From NCBI GenBank assembly GCA_037045045.1, contig JBAOHL010000004.1, positions 62,001-126,000 on the forward strand: a stretch of DNA of 64,000 nucleotides. The letters are read 5' to 3'. Of the stretch, positions 42,783 through 51,493 are shown piece after piece. The notes below the pieces were generated by a model. That model searched no databases. It saw nothing but the letters and a program-made list of their open reading frames with translations, and was not told the DNA's origin. Each line of letters begins with the position of its first letter. Positions within the stretch are counted from its first letter, which is position 1. A program made the translations under genes and the position numbers. Source of the stretch: Phosphoribacter sp037045045. GTDB taxonomy: Bacteria; Actinomycetota; Actinomycetes; Actinomycetales; Dermatophilaceae.

Positions 42783-45356
42783 GTGGCCAGTAGCAGCGAC
42801 GCACCTCTCGTCGGACTCACCGCCCCGCTCACTGGGGTGATGGTCCCGATCGAGGTCGTGCCCGATCCGGTCTTCGCACGGAAGATGGTCGGGGAGGGAT
42901 TCTCCATCGACCCGCTGAGCAGCCGGCTGCTGGCCCCGATCGCCGGAGAGGTGGCCGACCTGCAGCCCTCCGGGCACGCCGTGACTATTCGATCGGCCGA
43001 CGGGCTCGAGGTTCTGCTGCACATCGGCCTGGACACCGTGAAGATGGTCGGCCAGGGTTTCACCCCTCTGGTCAAGGTGGGCCAGCCGGTCAAGGTCGGC
43101 GACCCCCTCATCGACTTCGACATGGAGGCTGTGGCGGCGGAGGCGAAGAGCCTGCTCACCCAGGTGGTCATCGTCAACTCCGAGATGGTCGCCGAGCTCA
43201 CCCCCCGCACCGGCGTCGTCACCGGCGGTCGCGACATCGCTGCCGAGATCCGCATCGCCGAACCCGCAGCGGAAGGGTCGGGCTCGGCCCCCGGCCGGAC
43301 CGTCACCTCGGAGGCGATCCTCGTCCCCAACCCGACCGGGTTGCACGCCCGACCGGCAGCCACTTTGGCGAATCTCGCCAAGTCGTTCACGTCGGACATC
43401 CGGGTCCGGCGTGGCGAGGACTCCGCCAACGCCAAGAGCATCGTGGCTGTCATGGCGCTGGCGGTGGCTCGCGCCGACAAGGTGACCATCACCGCCCACG
43501 GAGCCGACGCCGACGAGGCGATCGCCCGGATCGGCCAGGCCGTCAAAGAGGGCCTCGGGGAGCAGTGCCCACCGGTCGGCACCGAGGACACAGCCCCGAT
43601 GCCGGCGCTCGCGCCCGCAGTCGCCCCCGAGCCTGTGCGACCGCGGTCGGGTGACCCCAACGTGCTCGTGGGAGTCTCGGCGTCGCCGGGTCTGGGCATC
43701 GGCACGGTCGTCCAGATCCGCCGCCAGGATTTCGACATCGCGGAGTTCGCCAACGACCACCACAAGGAGCGCCGGCGACTGAACACGGCGATCGACCGGG
43801 CGCTGTTGGACCTGTCCGCCCTGCAACGACGTCTGGAGGAGGACGCCGACGCCGAGCGGGCCGCGATCTTCGGCGCCCATCAGGAAATCCTCGCCGATCC
43901 CGATCTGCTGGACCTGGCCACCAGCGCGATCGACAAGGGCCGAAGCGCCCCGTTCGCGTGGCGCGGTGCGGTCGACACCTACGCCCAGCGCCTCGCCGGC
44001 CTGACCAACGAGATTCTCGCCGGCCGGGCCGCCGACGTCCGAGACGTCGGTCGGCGGGTCCTCGAGGAGCTCACCGGGCAGCGCGGGGAGAAGCCGGAGT
44101 TGCCCACGGGCACCATCCTCGTCGCCGAAGACCTCACCCCCTCCGACACCGCCCAACTGGACCGCACCAAGGTCGTCGGCTTCGCCACGACGAACGGCGG
44201 GGCGTCCTCACACGTGGCCATCATCGCCCGGTCGTTGGACATTCCCGCAGTGGCCGGCATCGAGGGACGCGCCCTGTCCGTGGCGGAAGGGTCCCAGGTC
44301 GTCCTCGACGGCACCAAGGGGACACTCACCCTCAACCTCACCGACACCGAGCTCGACGCCATCCGCGCTCGCCAGCGTCGCCACGCCGAGCGCCGGGCCG
44401 CCGACGAGGCCCACAAGGCCGAGCCCGCGGTCACCACCGACGGCCACCGAGTCACCGTCGCCGCCAACATCGCCAGCGTCGAGGATGCCGCCCCCGCCCT
44501 GGCCCACGGCGCCGAGGGCATCGGGCTGCTGCGCAGCGAGCTCGTCTTCCTCAGCCGCACCACGGCCCCCGACGAGGCCGAGCAAGCCGGCGTGTATGCC
44601 GACTGCGCTAAGGCCCTGGGGCCCTCGCTCCCGCTCGTCATCCGGACCTTGGACGTCGGCGGCGACAAGCCGTTGCCCTACCTGCCGATGCCGGCCGAAG
44701 AGAACCCGTTCCTCGGGATGCGCGGCATACGGGTGGGGTTGGAGAACCAGGAGCTGCTGCGCACCCAATGCCGCGCGATCCTCGCGGCTGTCGGCGCGGG
44801 TGCCACGATCCATGCGATGTTCCCGATGATCGCTACCTTGGAGGACTGGCGCGCCGCCAAGCGGATCTTCGACGAGGAGCGGGCGTCGGTCGGCGGTGAC
44901 CCGTCGGTGTCGGTCGGCATCATGATGGAGGTGCCCTCGGTCGGCATCATGGCCCGACAGTTCGCCGCAGAACCGGGCTGCGACTTCTTCAGCGTGGGCA
45001 CCAACGACCTCACCTCGTACACGTTGGCGATGGACCGCGGGCACCCGAAGCTGGCCGCCCAGGTCGACCCCTGCAACCCCGCCGTCCTCACCCTCATCCA
45101 CCAGGCTGCGCAAGCCCTGCACGAGCACGGCAAGTGGCTGGGAGTGTGTGGCGGGATCGCCTCCGAGGTGCAGGCCGTACCCATCCTCGTCGGCCTCGGT
45201 GTCGACGAGCTGAGCTGCTCTATCCCGGCCATCCCGTCCGTGAAGGCGGCCGTACGTGCGCGCTCCCTCGCCGAATGTCGAGACCTGGCCGAACGCGCGC
45301 TGAACTGCGCCACCCCCGCTGAGGTCCGGGCCCTGGTGGCCTCGGACGTCGACTGA
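42783..45356 (+). CDS. Fused PTS protein: EIIA (glucose type)-HPr-Enzyme I
   Basis: 857 aa from GTG 42783 with AGGAGG upstream. Residues 1-150 are a Crr-type EIIA (phospho-His in LLHIGLDTVKM near 81). Residues 178-265 are HPr (NPTGLHARPAA, His near 191). From 295 to the end it is Enzyme I (phospho-His in NGGASSHVAIIAR near 480, PEP site GIGLLRSELVFL and FFSVGTNDLTSYTLAMDR). It carries phosphate from PEP to the membrane EIIBC encoded 27 nt downstream. This layout is seen in N-acetylglucosamine/glucose systems. The cell may also have stand-alone EI/HPr elsewhere. Confidence 0.93.
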   Translation: MASSSDAPLVGLTAPLTGVMVPIEVVPDPVFARKMVGEGFSIDPLSSRLLAPIAGEVADLQPSGHAVTIRSADGLEVLLHIGLDTVKMVGQGFTPLVKVGQPVKVGDPLIDFDMEAVAAEAKSLLTQVVIVNSEMVAELTPRTGVVTGGRDIAAEIRIAEPAAEGSGSAPGRTVTSEAILVPNPTGLHARPAATLANLAKSFTSDIRVRRGEDSANAKSIVAVMALAVARADKVTITAHGADADEAIARIGQAVKEGLGEQCPPVGTEDTAPMPALAPAVAPEPVRPRSGDPNVLVGVSASPGLGIGTVVQIRRQDFDIAEFANDHHKERRRLNTAIDRALLDLSALQRRLEEDADAERAAIFGAHQEILADPDLLDLATSAIDKGRSAPFAWRGAVDTYAQRLAGLTNEILAGRAADVRDVGRRVLEELTGQRGEKPELPTGTILVAEDLTPSDTAQLDRTKVVGFATTNGGASSHVAIIARSLDIPAVAGIEGRALSVAEGSQVVLDGTKGTLTLNLTDTELDAIRARQRRHAERRAADEAHKAEPAVTTDGHRVTVAANIASVEDAAPALAHGAEGIGLLRSELVFLSRTTAPDEAEQAGVYADCAKALGPSLPLVIRTLDVGGDKPLPYLPMPAEENPFLGMRGIRVGLENQELLRTQCRAILAAVGAGATIHAMFPMIATLEDWRAAKRIFDEERASVGGDPSVSVGIMMEVPSVGIMARQFAAEPGCDFFSVGTNDLTSYTLAMDRGHPKLAAQVDPCNPAVLTLIHQAAQALHEHGKWLGVCGGIASEVQAVPILVGLGVDELSCSIPAIPSVKAAVRARSLAECRDLAERALNCATPAEVRALVASDVD

Positions 45357-45383
45357 CTCCCCCTGCCAGGCGAAGGACACAAC

Positions 45384-47156
45384 ATGGCGAACACTGCGAG
45401 CGAGATCGTCACGGCAGTCGGCGGAGCGTCGAACATCGCGTCCCTGTCCCACTGCGCCACCCGGCTGCGCTTCCAACTGCACGACGCCTCGGGGGTCAAG
45501 GTCGAGGACGTCGAGGCGATCCCCGGGGTCATGGGGGCGGTGCCTCAGGCGGGCAACCGATTCCAGATCATCATGGGCGGAGCCGTCCAGACGGCATATA
45601 CCGAGATCCAGGCCCTCCCGGAGATGGCCAACGCGGGCGGCGGCGCCGACGACGTCAAGGCAGCCGCACGGGCTGCCGGCCCGCGCGGCAAGTTCGCCTG
45701 GCTGGACAGCTTCTTCGAATTCCTCTCCGACTCGTTCCGCCCAGTCCTCGGCGCACTGCTCGGCGCCTCGCTGTTCATCACGTTCATGTCGTTGATGAGC
45801 ACGACGGGCGTCATCGGCAACTGGGCCGACCCGCGCACCGAACTTCCCCCGTCGTGGCAGTTCGTCAACTTGTGCTGGCAGACCGTGTTCGTGTTCCTGC
45901 CGCTCATGGTCGCCTACAACGCGAGCAAGAAGCTCAACGCCGACCCGTGGGTCGGTTTCGCGATCATGGCCCTGGTGATGTTGCCCGGGTTCAGCTCCCT
46001 CAAGGCGGTCGCCACGACCGCGACGGTCTTTGGCAGCCAGGTGAGCGTGGTGTCGATCTTCGGCGTGCCGTTGACGATCTTCAACTACAGCTCGCAGGTG
46101 TTCCCGCCGTTGCTTATGGCCGCGATCCTCGGGCCGCTCTACACGCTGCTCAAGCGGATGATCCCGGCGAACCTGCAGCTCATCTTCGTCCCGTTCCTCG
46201 CCATGTTGATCATGCTGCCGCTGACGGCCTTCCTCATCGGCCCGATCGGCGTGTATGCCGGTGCCGGGCTGGCCAACGTGCTCAAGTCGGTCAACGACAT
46301 CTCCCCATTCATCTTCGCCGTGCTCGTGCCGCTGGCCTACCCCTTCATGGTGCCGCTCGGTCTGCACTGGCCGATCAACGCGATCATGCTGCTGAACATC
46401 CAGACGCTCGGCTACGACTTCATCCAAGGCCCCATGGGCGCGTGGAACTTCGCCTGCTTCGGGGCCACCGCGGGTGTGCTCGTGCTCGCCAGCCGGGACA
46501 AGGACGCGCAAATGCGCCAGACCGCGACCGGCGCGTTGGTCGCCGGTCTGCTGGGCGGGATCTCCGAACCGTCGCTCTACGGCATCCACCTGCGCTTCAA
46601 ACAGATCTATCCACGGATGCTCGTCGGATGCCTCGTCGGCGGCCTCATCATCGGATTCGGTGGCGGCCTGCGGACCAGTGCGTTCGTCTTCAGTTCGCTG
46701 TTGACCATTCCCGCGTTCAGCAGCATCCCGCTCTACGCGATCGCCGTGGCCGCGGCGTTCTTCACCTCGATGATCTTGGTCATCGTCTTCGACTATCGCA
46801 CGGCCGAGCAGAAGGCGGCCCGCAAGGCCGACCTCGCGATCGACGGGGCTCCCGTCGTGGTCGTCGTCGGCGACGCGGAGGCCAAGCAGGCCCAACAGTG
46901 GCTCGACGCTGTCGGTGGCCCGGACAACGTCGCGTCCGCCGCGCTCGTCGCGGCCACCCGCGTGAGGTTGCAGGTGCGCGACTCTTCGCTGGTGGACCAA
47001 GCGGCGCTCGCCGTGGCGGGATTGCCCGGTGCCGTCCAGGTGGCCCCGGACGTGTGGCACCTCGTCGCCGGATTGTCAGCCGACCAGCACGCCACGACGA
47101 TCCAACGGATCCTCGCCCAAACCCACCCGACCCTGGCCGCCGCCGGCCGCACCTAA
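45384..47156 (+). CDS. PTS EIIBC permease with a second, cysteine-less EIIB-like domain
   Basis: 590 aa. N-terminal EIIB with the phosphorylated Cys 24 in SLSHCATRLRF, then an EIIC with about ten helices (residues 105-480), including GISEPSLYGIHLRFKQIYPR as the substrate-binding signature of the glucose/beta-glucoside superfamily. Residues about 505-590 repeat the EIIB pattern (NVASAALVAATRVRLQVRD, then LPGAVQVAPDVWHLVAG), but the Cys position is Val or Ala. That copy cannot be phosphorylated in the usual way. Substrate probably a beta-glucoside, glucosamine or similar hexose. A terminator hairpin follows. Confidence 0.9.
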   Translation: MANTASEIVTAVGGASNIASLSHCATRLRFQLHDASGVKVEDVEAIPGVMGAVPQAGNRFQIIMGGAVQTAYTEIQALPEMANAGGGADDVKAAARAAGPRGKFAWLDSFFEFLSDSFRPVLGALLGASLFITFMSLMSTTGVIGNWADPRTELPPSWQFVNLCWQTVFVFLPLMVAYNASKKLNADPWVGFAIMALVMLPGFSSLKAVATTATVFGSQVSVVSIFGVPLTIFNYSSQVFPPLLMAAILGPLYTLLKRMIPANLQLIFVPFLAMLIMLPLTAFLIGPIGVYAGAGLANVLKSVNDISPFIFAVLVPLAYPFMVPLGLHWPINAIMLLNIQTLGYDFIQGPMGAWNFACFGATAGVLVLASRDKDAQMRQTATGALVAGLLGGISEPSLYGIHLRFKQIYPRMLVGCLVGGLIIGFGGGLRTSAFVFSSLLTIPAFSSIPLYAIAVAAAFFTSMILVIVFDYRTAEQKAARKADLAIDGAPVVVVVGDAEAKQAQQWLDAVGGPDNVASAALVAATRVRLQVRDSSLVDQAALAVAGLPGAVQVAPDVWHLVAGLSADQHATTIQRILAQTHPTLAAAGRT

Positions 47157-47234
47157 GCACTCCGGGGCAGACACCGGGGACGCGCGTCGCGGTGATCCCG
47201 GGGTGATCCCACCGGTTGCTGCGTCCCCTCACCA

Positions 47235-47270
47235 CGAGACTCCCGGCCGCGTCGTGGCCCGGGAGTCTCG
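47235..47270 (+). terminator. Hairpin after the PTS operon
   Basis: CGAGACTCCCGG and CCGGGAGTCTCG form a 12-bp perfect stem with a 12-nt loop about 80 nt after the EIIBC stop, followed by TCGTT. It lies before the convergent tRNA-Ser gene and could serve both. Confidence 0.78.
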
Positions 47271-47306
47271 TCGTTCCGGCTGGCGCGTCAACCAGCTGCA
47301 GACCGG

Positions 47307-47393
47307 CGGAGGCGGCGGGATTTGAACCCGCGAGGGGTGTTACCCCCAACCCGCTTAGCAGGCGGGCGCACTAGGCCACTATGCGACGCCTCC
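47307..47393 (-). tRNA. tRNA-Ser (GCU)
   Basis: Class II tRNA with a long variable arm. Minus strand: acceptor GGAGGCG/CGCCTCC, anticodon loop CTGCTAA (anticodon GCT), and T-arm GCGGGTTCAAATCCCGC. CCA is not encoded. Unlike the other two tRNAs in the window, its T-loop reads TTCAAAT rather than TTCGAAT, and no insertion sequence is attached. Confidence 0.96.
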
Positions 47394-47527
47394 ACGCCCC
47401 GCGGACGGGGCCTGCACAGGCTACCGGCCGGTCGGAGAGCCGCCAAACCCGCCTCCGCCCTCGTGTCGCGCCGCCGTGCGGCGACGACGGCGGCACAATG
47501 GCAACGCCGTCGAGGGCGAGGTAGAGC

Positions 47528-49063
47528 GTGCATGTGATCCAGGGTAGGGCCGGTATGCCGCCCGGTGCCCGAAAGAGGGAACGGGCCAGGGTCCGTCGCA
47601 TCGCGCGACGATCGGCTCTGCTGACCATCCTCAGTGCGCTCGTCCCGGGGCTTGGGCTGGTCGCCACCCGGTATCGCCGACTCGGGCTCATCACCAGCGC
47701 GATCGCCGTGCTCATCGGGGCCGCCCTGGCCCTCATCGTGCGTCGCAATGGAGCCACCGGTGTCTTCGCCTACCTGGCCATCCGTCCGGACATCCTGACC
47801 ACCCTGACGATCTGCCTCGTCCCGGTGACCCTCTTCTGGCTCTTCGCCGTCGCCCTCACCCACCGGGAGACGCGGGACGCGGCATACGACCGCTTCCAGC
47901 GAGTCGGACTGGCCCTGCTCACCGTCGCGATGTGCGCCGTCGCCGTTGCGCCGCTGGCCCAATTCGGGCGGTATGCCGTCGCGCAGCGCGATGCCCTCGC
48001 GTCCGTCTTCGCGGGGCGGGCCGAGCGGACCTCCGGGGCGCCGTGGGGCACGGCGAACCGGGTCAACGTCCTGCTCGTCGGCTCGGACGTGGGCAGCGAC
48101 AAGACGCGGGTGAGCACCGATTCGATCCTCGTGGCGAGCATCGACCCCGCGCGCGGGGACACCCTCTTCGTCACCGTGCCCTCGACGCTGCAGAACGCGC
48201 CGTTCCCGCCGTCCAGCCCGCTGGCCAAGCTCTGGCCGAACGGATACAACTGCGGGGCCTTGTGTCCGCTCGGTGGGGTGTGGAACGAGGCGGCCAACCA
48301 CCCCGACATGTTCCGCAACGACCGCAACCCGGGCCTGAGCACCCTCAAGGGCGTCGTCGAGCAGATCACCGGGCTGGAGGTCCAGGCCTCGCTCGTCGTC
48401 GACCTGAAGAACACCCCGGGGATCGTTGATGCGCTCGGGGGGGTGCCGGCCCAGATCACCGAGCGGGTCGCGGTGAACCCCCGCTACGACGCCAACGGCA
48501 AGGTCGTCGGTGCGTCGAGTTGGGTCGAGCCCGGCGCGCGTCGCCTCGACGGCACCCAGGCGCTGTGGTGGTTGCGGGCCGCCCCCGACGACACACATCG
48601 GTGGCGACGTCAGCAGTGCCTCGTGCGGAGCATCGTCGGGGGCGCCCAACCGATGGGCCTGTTGCGGGCTTGGCCCGAGCTGGCTCGCGGCGCCAAGGCC
48701 GCGCTGACGACCGACGTCAACGTCGCTGACCTGCCCGCGTGGGCCGACCTGGCCCGGCGCGCCCAGGACGGCACGACGACCTCGCTCGTGCTCACCGGGC
48801 AGGGCGTCACCGCCAGCGTCGCGGACTACGCGCGGATCCGGACGGCCATCCAGAACGCCCTGGCCGCCCCCGCGAGCCCGTCAGTCGATGCGGTGGCCGC
48901 GCCCGCGGGCCCACCCGCTGCGACCCCGAGCCCGACGTCCCCGCTCGCCGCGCCCCCTGCGAAGGCCGGCGCCAAGGCAACGACCAAATCACCGACACCG
49001 GCGCCCGCCCCGGCGCCCCCACCCCTGCCGACCGCGGCCGCCCTCGGCGCCGCCAGCTGCTAA
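47528..49063 (+). CDS. LytR-CpsA-Psr (LCP) family cell-wall ligase
   Basis: 511 aa. Four hydrophobic segments in residues 25-150 are followed by an extracytoplasmic LCP domain (NVLLVGSDVGSDKTRVSTDS near residue 180, with later RYDANGK and the Arg-rich DDTHRWRRQQCLVRSIV). The C-terminal 60 residues are a Pro/Ala/Ser linker. LCP proteins transfer lipid-linked glycopolymers to peptidoglycan. GTG 47528 has GAGG upstream; ATG 47555 is an alternative. Monocistronic, following tRNA-Ser. Confidence 0.9.
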   Translation: MHVIQGRAGMPPGARKRERARVRRIARRSALLTILSALVPGLGLVATRYRRLGLITSAIAVLIGAALALIVRRNGATGVFAYLAIRPDILTTLTICLVPVTLFWLFAVALTHRETRDAAYDRFQRVGLALLTVAMCAVAVAPLAQFGRYAVAQRDALASVFAGRAERTSGAPWGTANRVNVLLVGSDVGSDKTRVSTDSILVASIDPARGDTLFVTVPSTLQNAPFPPSSPLAKLWPNGYNCGALCPLGGVWNEAANHPDMFRNDRNPGLSTLKGVVEQITGLEVQASLVVDLKNTPGIVDALGGVPAQITERVAVNPRYDANGKVVGASSWVEPGARRLDGTQALWWLRAAPDDTHRWRRQQCLVRSIVGGAQPMGLLRAWPELARGAKAALTTDVNVADLPAWADLARRAQDGTTTSLVLTGQGVTASVADYARIRTAIQNALAAPASPSVDAVAAPAGPPAATPSPTSPLAAPPAKAGAKATTKSPTPAPAPAPPPLPTAAALGAASC

Positions 49064-49180
49064 ACGCCGCGGCCCACCCTCGGGCGCTGGTGGGCGCGGT
49101 TACCCCGAGCGGCACGTCTTGACGGCACGTTCGCCGCCTCGACCCGAGGCGGCGCGTGCTCCATCGCTCGTAGACGTGGA

Positions 49181-49212
49181 TCGGCCCCCCGGCACGGTTG
49201 CCGGGGGGCCGA
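49181..49212. terminator. Bidirectional hairpin between LCP and cold-shock genes
   Basis: TCGGCCCCCCGGCA and TGCCGGGGGGCCGA form a perfect 14-bp stem with a 4-nt loop (CGGT). It lies between convergent genes and can terminate both. Confidence 0.88.
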
Positions 49213-49244
49213 GATTGACCTGAGGTCGGTTGCGAGCTTGTGGC

Positions 49245-49448
49245 TCAGATGGGGCGGACCGCGTCCGCCTGCGGGCCCTTCGGGCCCTGCGTGACCTCGA
49301 ACTCGACTCGCTGAGCCTCGTCGAGGCTGCGGTAGCCGTTGGTCTGGATCGCGGAATAGTGCACGAAGACGTCCGGGCCACCGCCATCCTGAGCGATGAA
49401 ACCGAAACCCTTCTCAGCGTTGAACCACTTAACGGTTCCCTGTGCCAT
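49245..49448 (-). CDS. Cold-shock protein, CspA family
   Basis: 67 aa, start ATG 49448 (MAQGTVKWFNAEKGFGFIAQ). RNP1 (KGFGFI) and RNP2 (VFVHYSAI) motifs are present; length is standard. It binds single-stranded nucleic acid as an RNA chaperone. A TTG 9 nt upstream is possible but less likely. About 215 bp upstream lack a gene and would include a long leader, common for csp genes. Confidence 0.95.
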   Translation of the reverse strand: MAQGTVKWFNAEKGFGFIAQDGGGPDVFVHYSAIQTNGYRSLDEAQRVEFEVTQGPKGPQADAVRPI

Positions 49449-49663
49449 TGGGGACAACTCTCTTTAGTAACTGACGACCCGAGACCCACACCGTGCAGGT
49501 CCCGGTAGCTGCCGCCCGACCCCACACCCTACGGAACAGACACGCCCACTACACGATCTGCAGCGGGCGTGCTTCTTCGACCTGCGAGGAACTGCAACTG
49601 CAACCGGCGCCGACGTTAGCACGAGCGGAGGCTCTCGCCACCCGCACCGACCGGGAATTTCGC

Positions 49664-50623
49664 CTACCCGCGGGTAGTCTCGGCTGTCGATCCGCCCTCG
49701 GTGTGCGGGCCGACGCCGCGCTCGGCCCGCGCCGGCAGCCGATCGCCCCGGATCGTCGCGACCATGTCGAGAACGCGGCGGGTGGCCCGCACATCGTGCG
49801 CCCGAAACACCGTAGCGCCGAGCCACGCCGCGACCGCAGTCGCCGCCAGAGTGCCTTCGAGCCGATCTTCGGCGGGCAGCCCGAGGCTCTCGCCGACGAA
49901 GTCTTTGCGCGAGAGCGCCTGGAGCACGGGAAAGCCGAGTCCGACGATGTCAGCGGTATGCCGCAGGACCCGCACCGAGTGGGCCGTCGTCTTGCCGAAG
50001 TCCAAGGTCGGGTCGACGAGCACGCGCTCGGGAGGCAGCCCGGCCTCGACGGCACGACGCGCTCCGGCCCGCAACGTCGCGACGACGTCGCGCACGACGT
50101 CGAGCTCACCGGGACCGTACGTCACGTCCACCGGATCGGTCCGCGGGGGCAAGCCCCCGGTGTGGGACACGACGATCCCCGCGCCGATCTCGACGGCCAC
50201 GCCGAGCAGCTCTGGGTCATAGCCGGCCCATGTGTCGTTGACGAGGTCCAGCCCCACGGGTGCGGCCGCGCGGGCCACCTCCGAGCGCCAGGTGTCGAGA
50301 CTGAGGATGAGGTCCGGGTATGCGGCGCGGGCCCGCTCGAGGAAAGGCACGACGCGGTCGATCTCCTCGTCGATGCCGACGGCCGGCCCCTGTTGGCCGG
50401 CCCGGACCCCACCGACGTCGACGATGTCGGCACCGAGGGCGACGGCGGCATCCAAGGCCGCGACCGCCCCGGCAAGATCGGAATGCCTATTGCCGGAGTA
50501 GAAGGAGTCGGGCGTCCGGTTGACGATGCCCATGACGGCTGGATGCCCGGCGTCGAAGGTGCGGCCACGAAGCACCAGGGCAGCGGGGCGTGGGAGCACC
50601 GGCGGATGCAGGTCCTCGACCAC
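49664..50623 (-). CDS. folP2: Dihydropteroate synthase homologue, FolP2 type
   Basis: 319 aa from GTG 50623, starting 4 nt after the stop of the ceramidase-like gene. It has the DHPS barrel: MGIVNRTPDSFYSGN near residue 30, then ADIVDVGGVRAGQQGP, SLDTWRSEVARAA, LVNDTW and GFPVLQALSRKDFVGE. The pterin-loop DVGGVRAG replaces the canonical DVGGESTRPG, as in the actinobacterial paralogue FolP2, which in mycobacteria lacks clear DHPS activity. So a role other than folate synthesis is likely. It ends an operon-like run of VWA and ceramidase-like genes. Confidence 0.85.
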   Translation of the reverse strand: MVEDLHPPVLPRPAALVLRGRTFDAGHPAVMGIVNRTPDSFYSGNRHSDLAGAVAALDAAVALGADIVDVGGVRAGQQGPAVGIDEEIDRVVPFLERARAAYPDLILSLDTWRSEVARAAAPVGLDLVNDTWAGYDPELLGVAVEIGAGIVVSHTGGLPPRTDPVDVTYGPGELDVVRDVVATLRAGARRAVEAGLPPERVLVDPTLDFGKTTAHSVRVLRHTADIVGLGFPVLQALSRKDFVGESLGLPAEDRLEGTLAATAVAAWLGATVFRAHDVRATRRVLDMVATIRGDRLPARAERGVGPHTEGGSTAETTRG

Positions 50624-50627
50624 GGCC

Positions 50628-51446
50628 TCATCGTCGCACGGGACCCGCGATCTCCGCGGTGCCTGGGTCGGCCACCCGGTAGTGCTCGGCGAGCATGAAC
50701 CCGGCGAGCGCCCCGAGCAGATGCCAGATCGCATGCCCTTGCAGCCAACTCGTCGGATCGCAGAGCCACTGGCGATCGTCGGCGAGCCACGCGGCATACG
50801 CCGCGGCAAGGACGAGCAGACCGGACACGAGGGGCCTCGACCAGCCCCGCGCGCGCGCCTCGGCGAGCAGACCAAGCGCGATCAGGGCGCCGAAGAGCCA
50901 CCGCCGGGTGCCTGGCAGCACGTACTGGGACACCGCCAGCGTCGCAATGCCGGCGATCGTGGCGGTGCGGGCCGCGGTTGGGGCGAGCCGCCGGGAGCGG
51001 GTCAGGGCCCCCATGGCCAGGACGAGCCCGACGAGGTACATGCCCTGCAGGTCGAGCAGCTGCCCGGCATACGTCACCGTGCCGTGCAGTGCGAGGCTGC
51101 CCACACCGACGGCGACGAGCGCGGCCGCGAGGCCGAGTGCGAGGGTCCGCTCGGCGATCCCGGCCCGCCAGCGACGGCCGCGCACCGCCACCGCGATCCC
51201 CGCGACGACGAACGCGAGGCTGGACCAGGCGTTGACGGGCTGGGCGAGCACGGCCGATCCGAGGCGCTCGCAGAAGCAGCCGGTGTCCAGGCAGGTGGCC
51301 CCCCGCGTGCCGAATGCGTGCGGATCGGCGACCAGCCACCCGCCGGCGACCACGACGAGGACCGCGGCCACCGCGACCGGCCAGGCCACTGCCGCGCCGC
51401 GTCGAGCCGCACTGCGAGACGCGCGATCGGCGGACACGACGGGCAT
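50628..51446 (-). CDS. Ceramidase-like (CREST superfamily) multi-pass membrane hydrolase
   Basis: About 272 aa from ATG 51446; a TTG at 51497 overlapping the previous stop would add 17 residues. After a first helix comes DTGCFCERLGSAVLAQPVNAWSSLAF, then seven or so helices with SLALHGTVTYAGQLLDLQGMY and the final GHAIWHLLGALAGF. The Ser, Asp and His residues in these segments match the zinc site of alkaline ceramidase/PAQR proteins. A membrane amidase acting on lipids is likely. The natural substrate in an actinobacterium is unclear. Confidence 0.78.
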   Translation of the reverse strand: MPVVSADRASRSAARRGAAVAWPVAVAAVLVVVAGGWLVADPHAFGTRGATCLDTGCFCERLGSAVLAQPVNAWSSLAFVVAGIAVAVRGRRWRAGIAERTLALGLAAALVAVGVGSLALHGTVTYAGQLLDLQGMYLVGLVLAMGALTRSRRLAPTAARTATIAGIATLAVSQYVLPGTRRWLFGALIALGLLAEARARGWSRPLVSGLLVLAAAYAAWLADDRQWLCDPTSWLQGHAIWHLLGALAGFMLAEHYRVADPGTAEIAGPVRR

Positions 51447-51493
51447 TGTGTCAGGGTGGCGGGCACGCCAGCCGGCGCCTGGTCGACGTGCCG

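Noticed and set aside
49449..49663. Riboswitch or cold-shock RNA thermometer in the csp leader
   Set aside because: A long leader is likely, but I cannot see a conserved cold-box or a specific fold with confidence.
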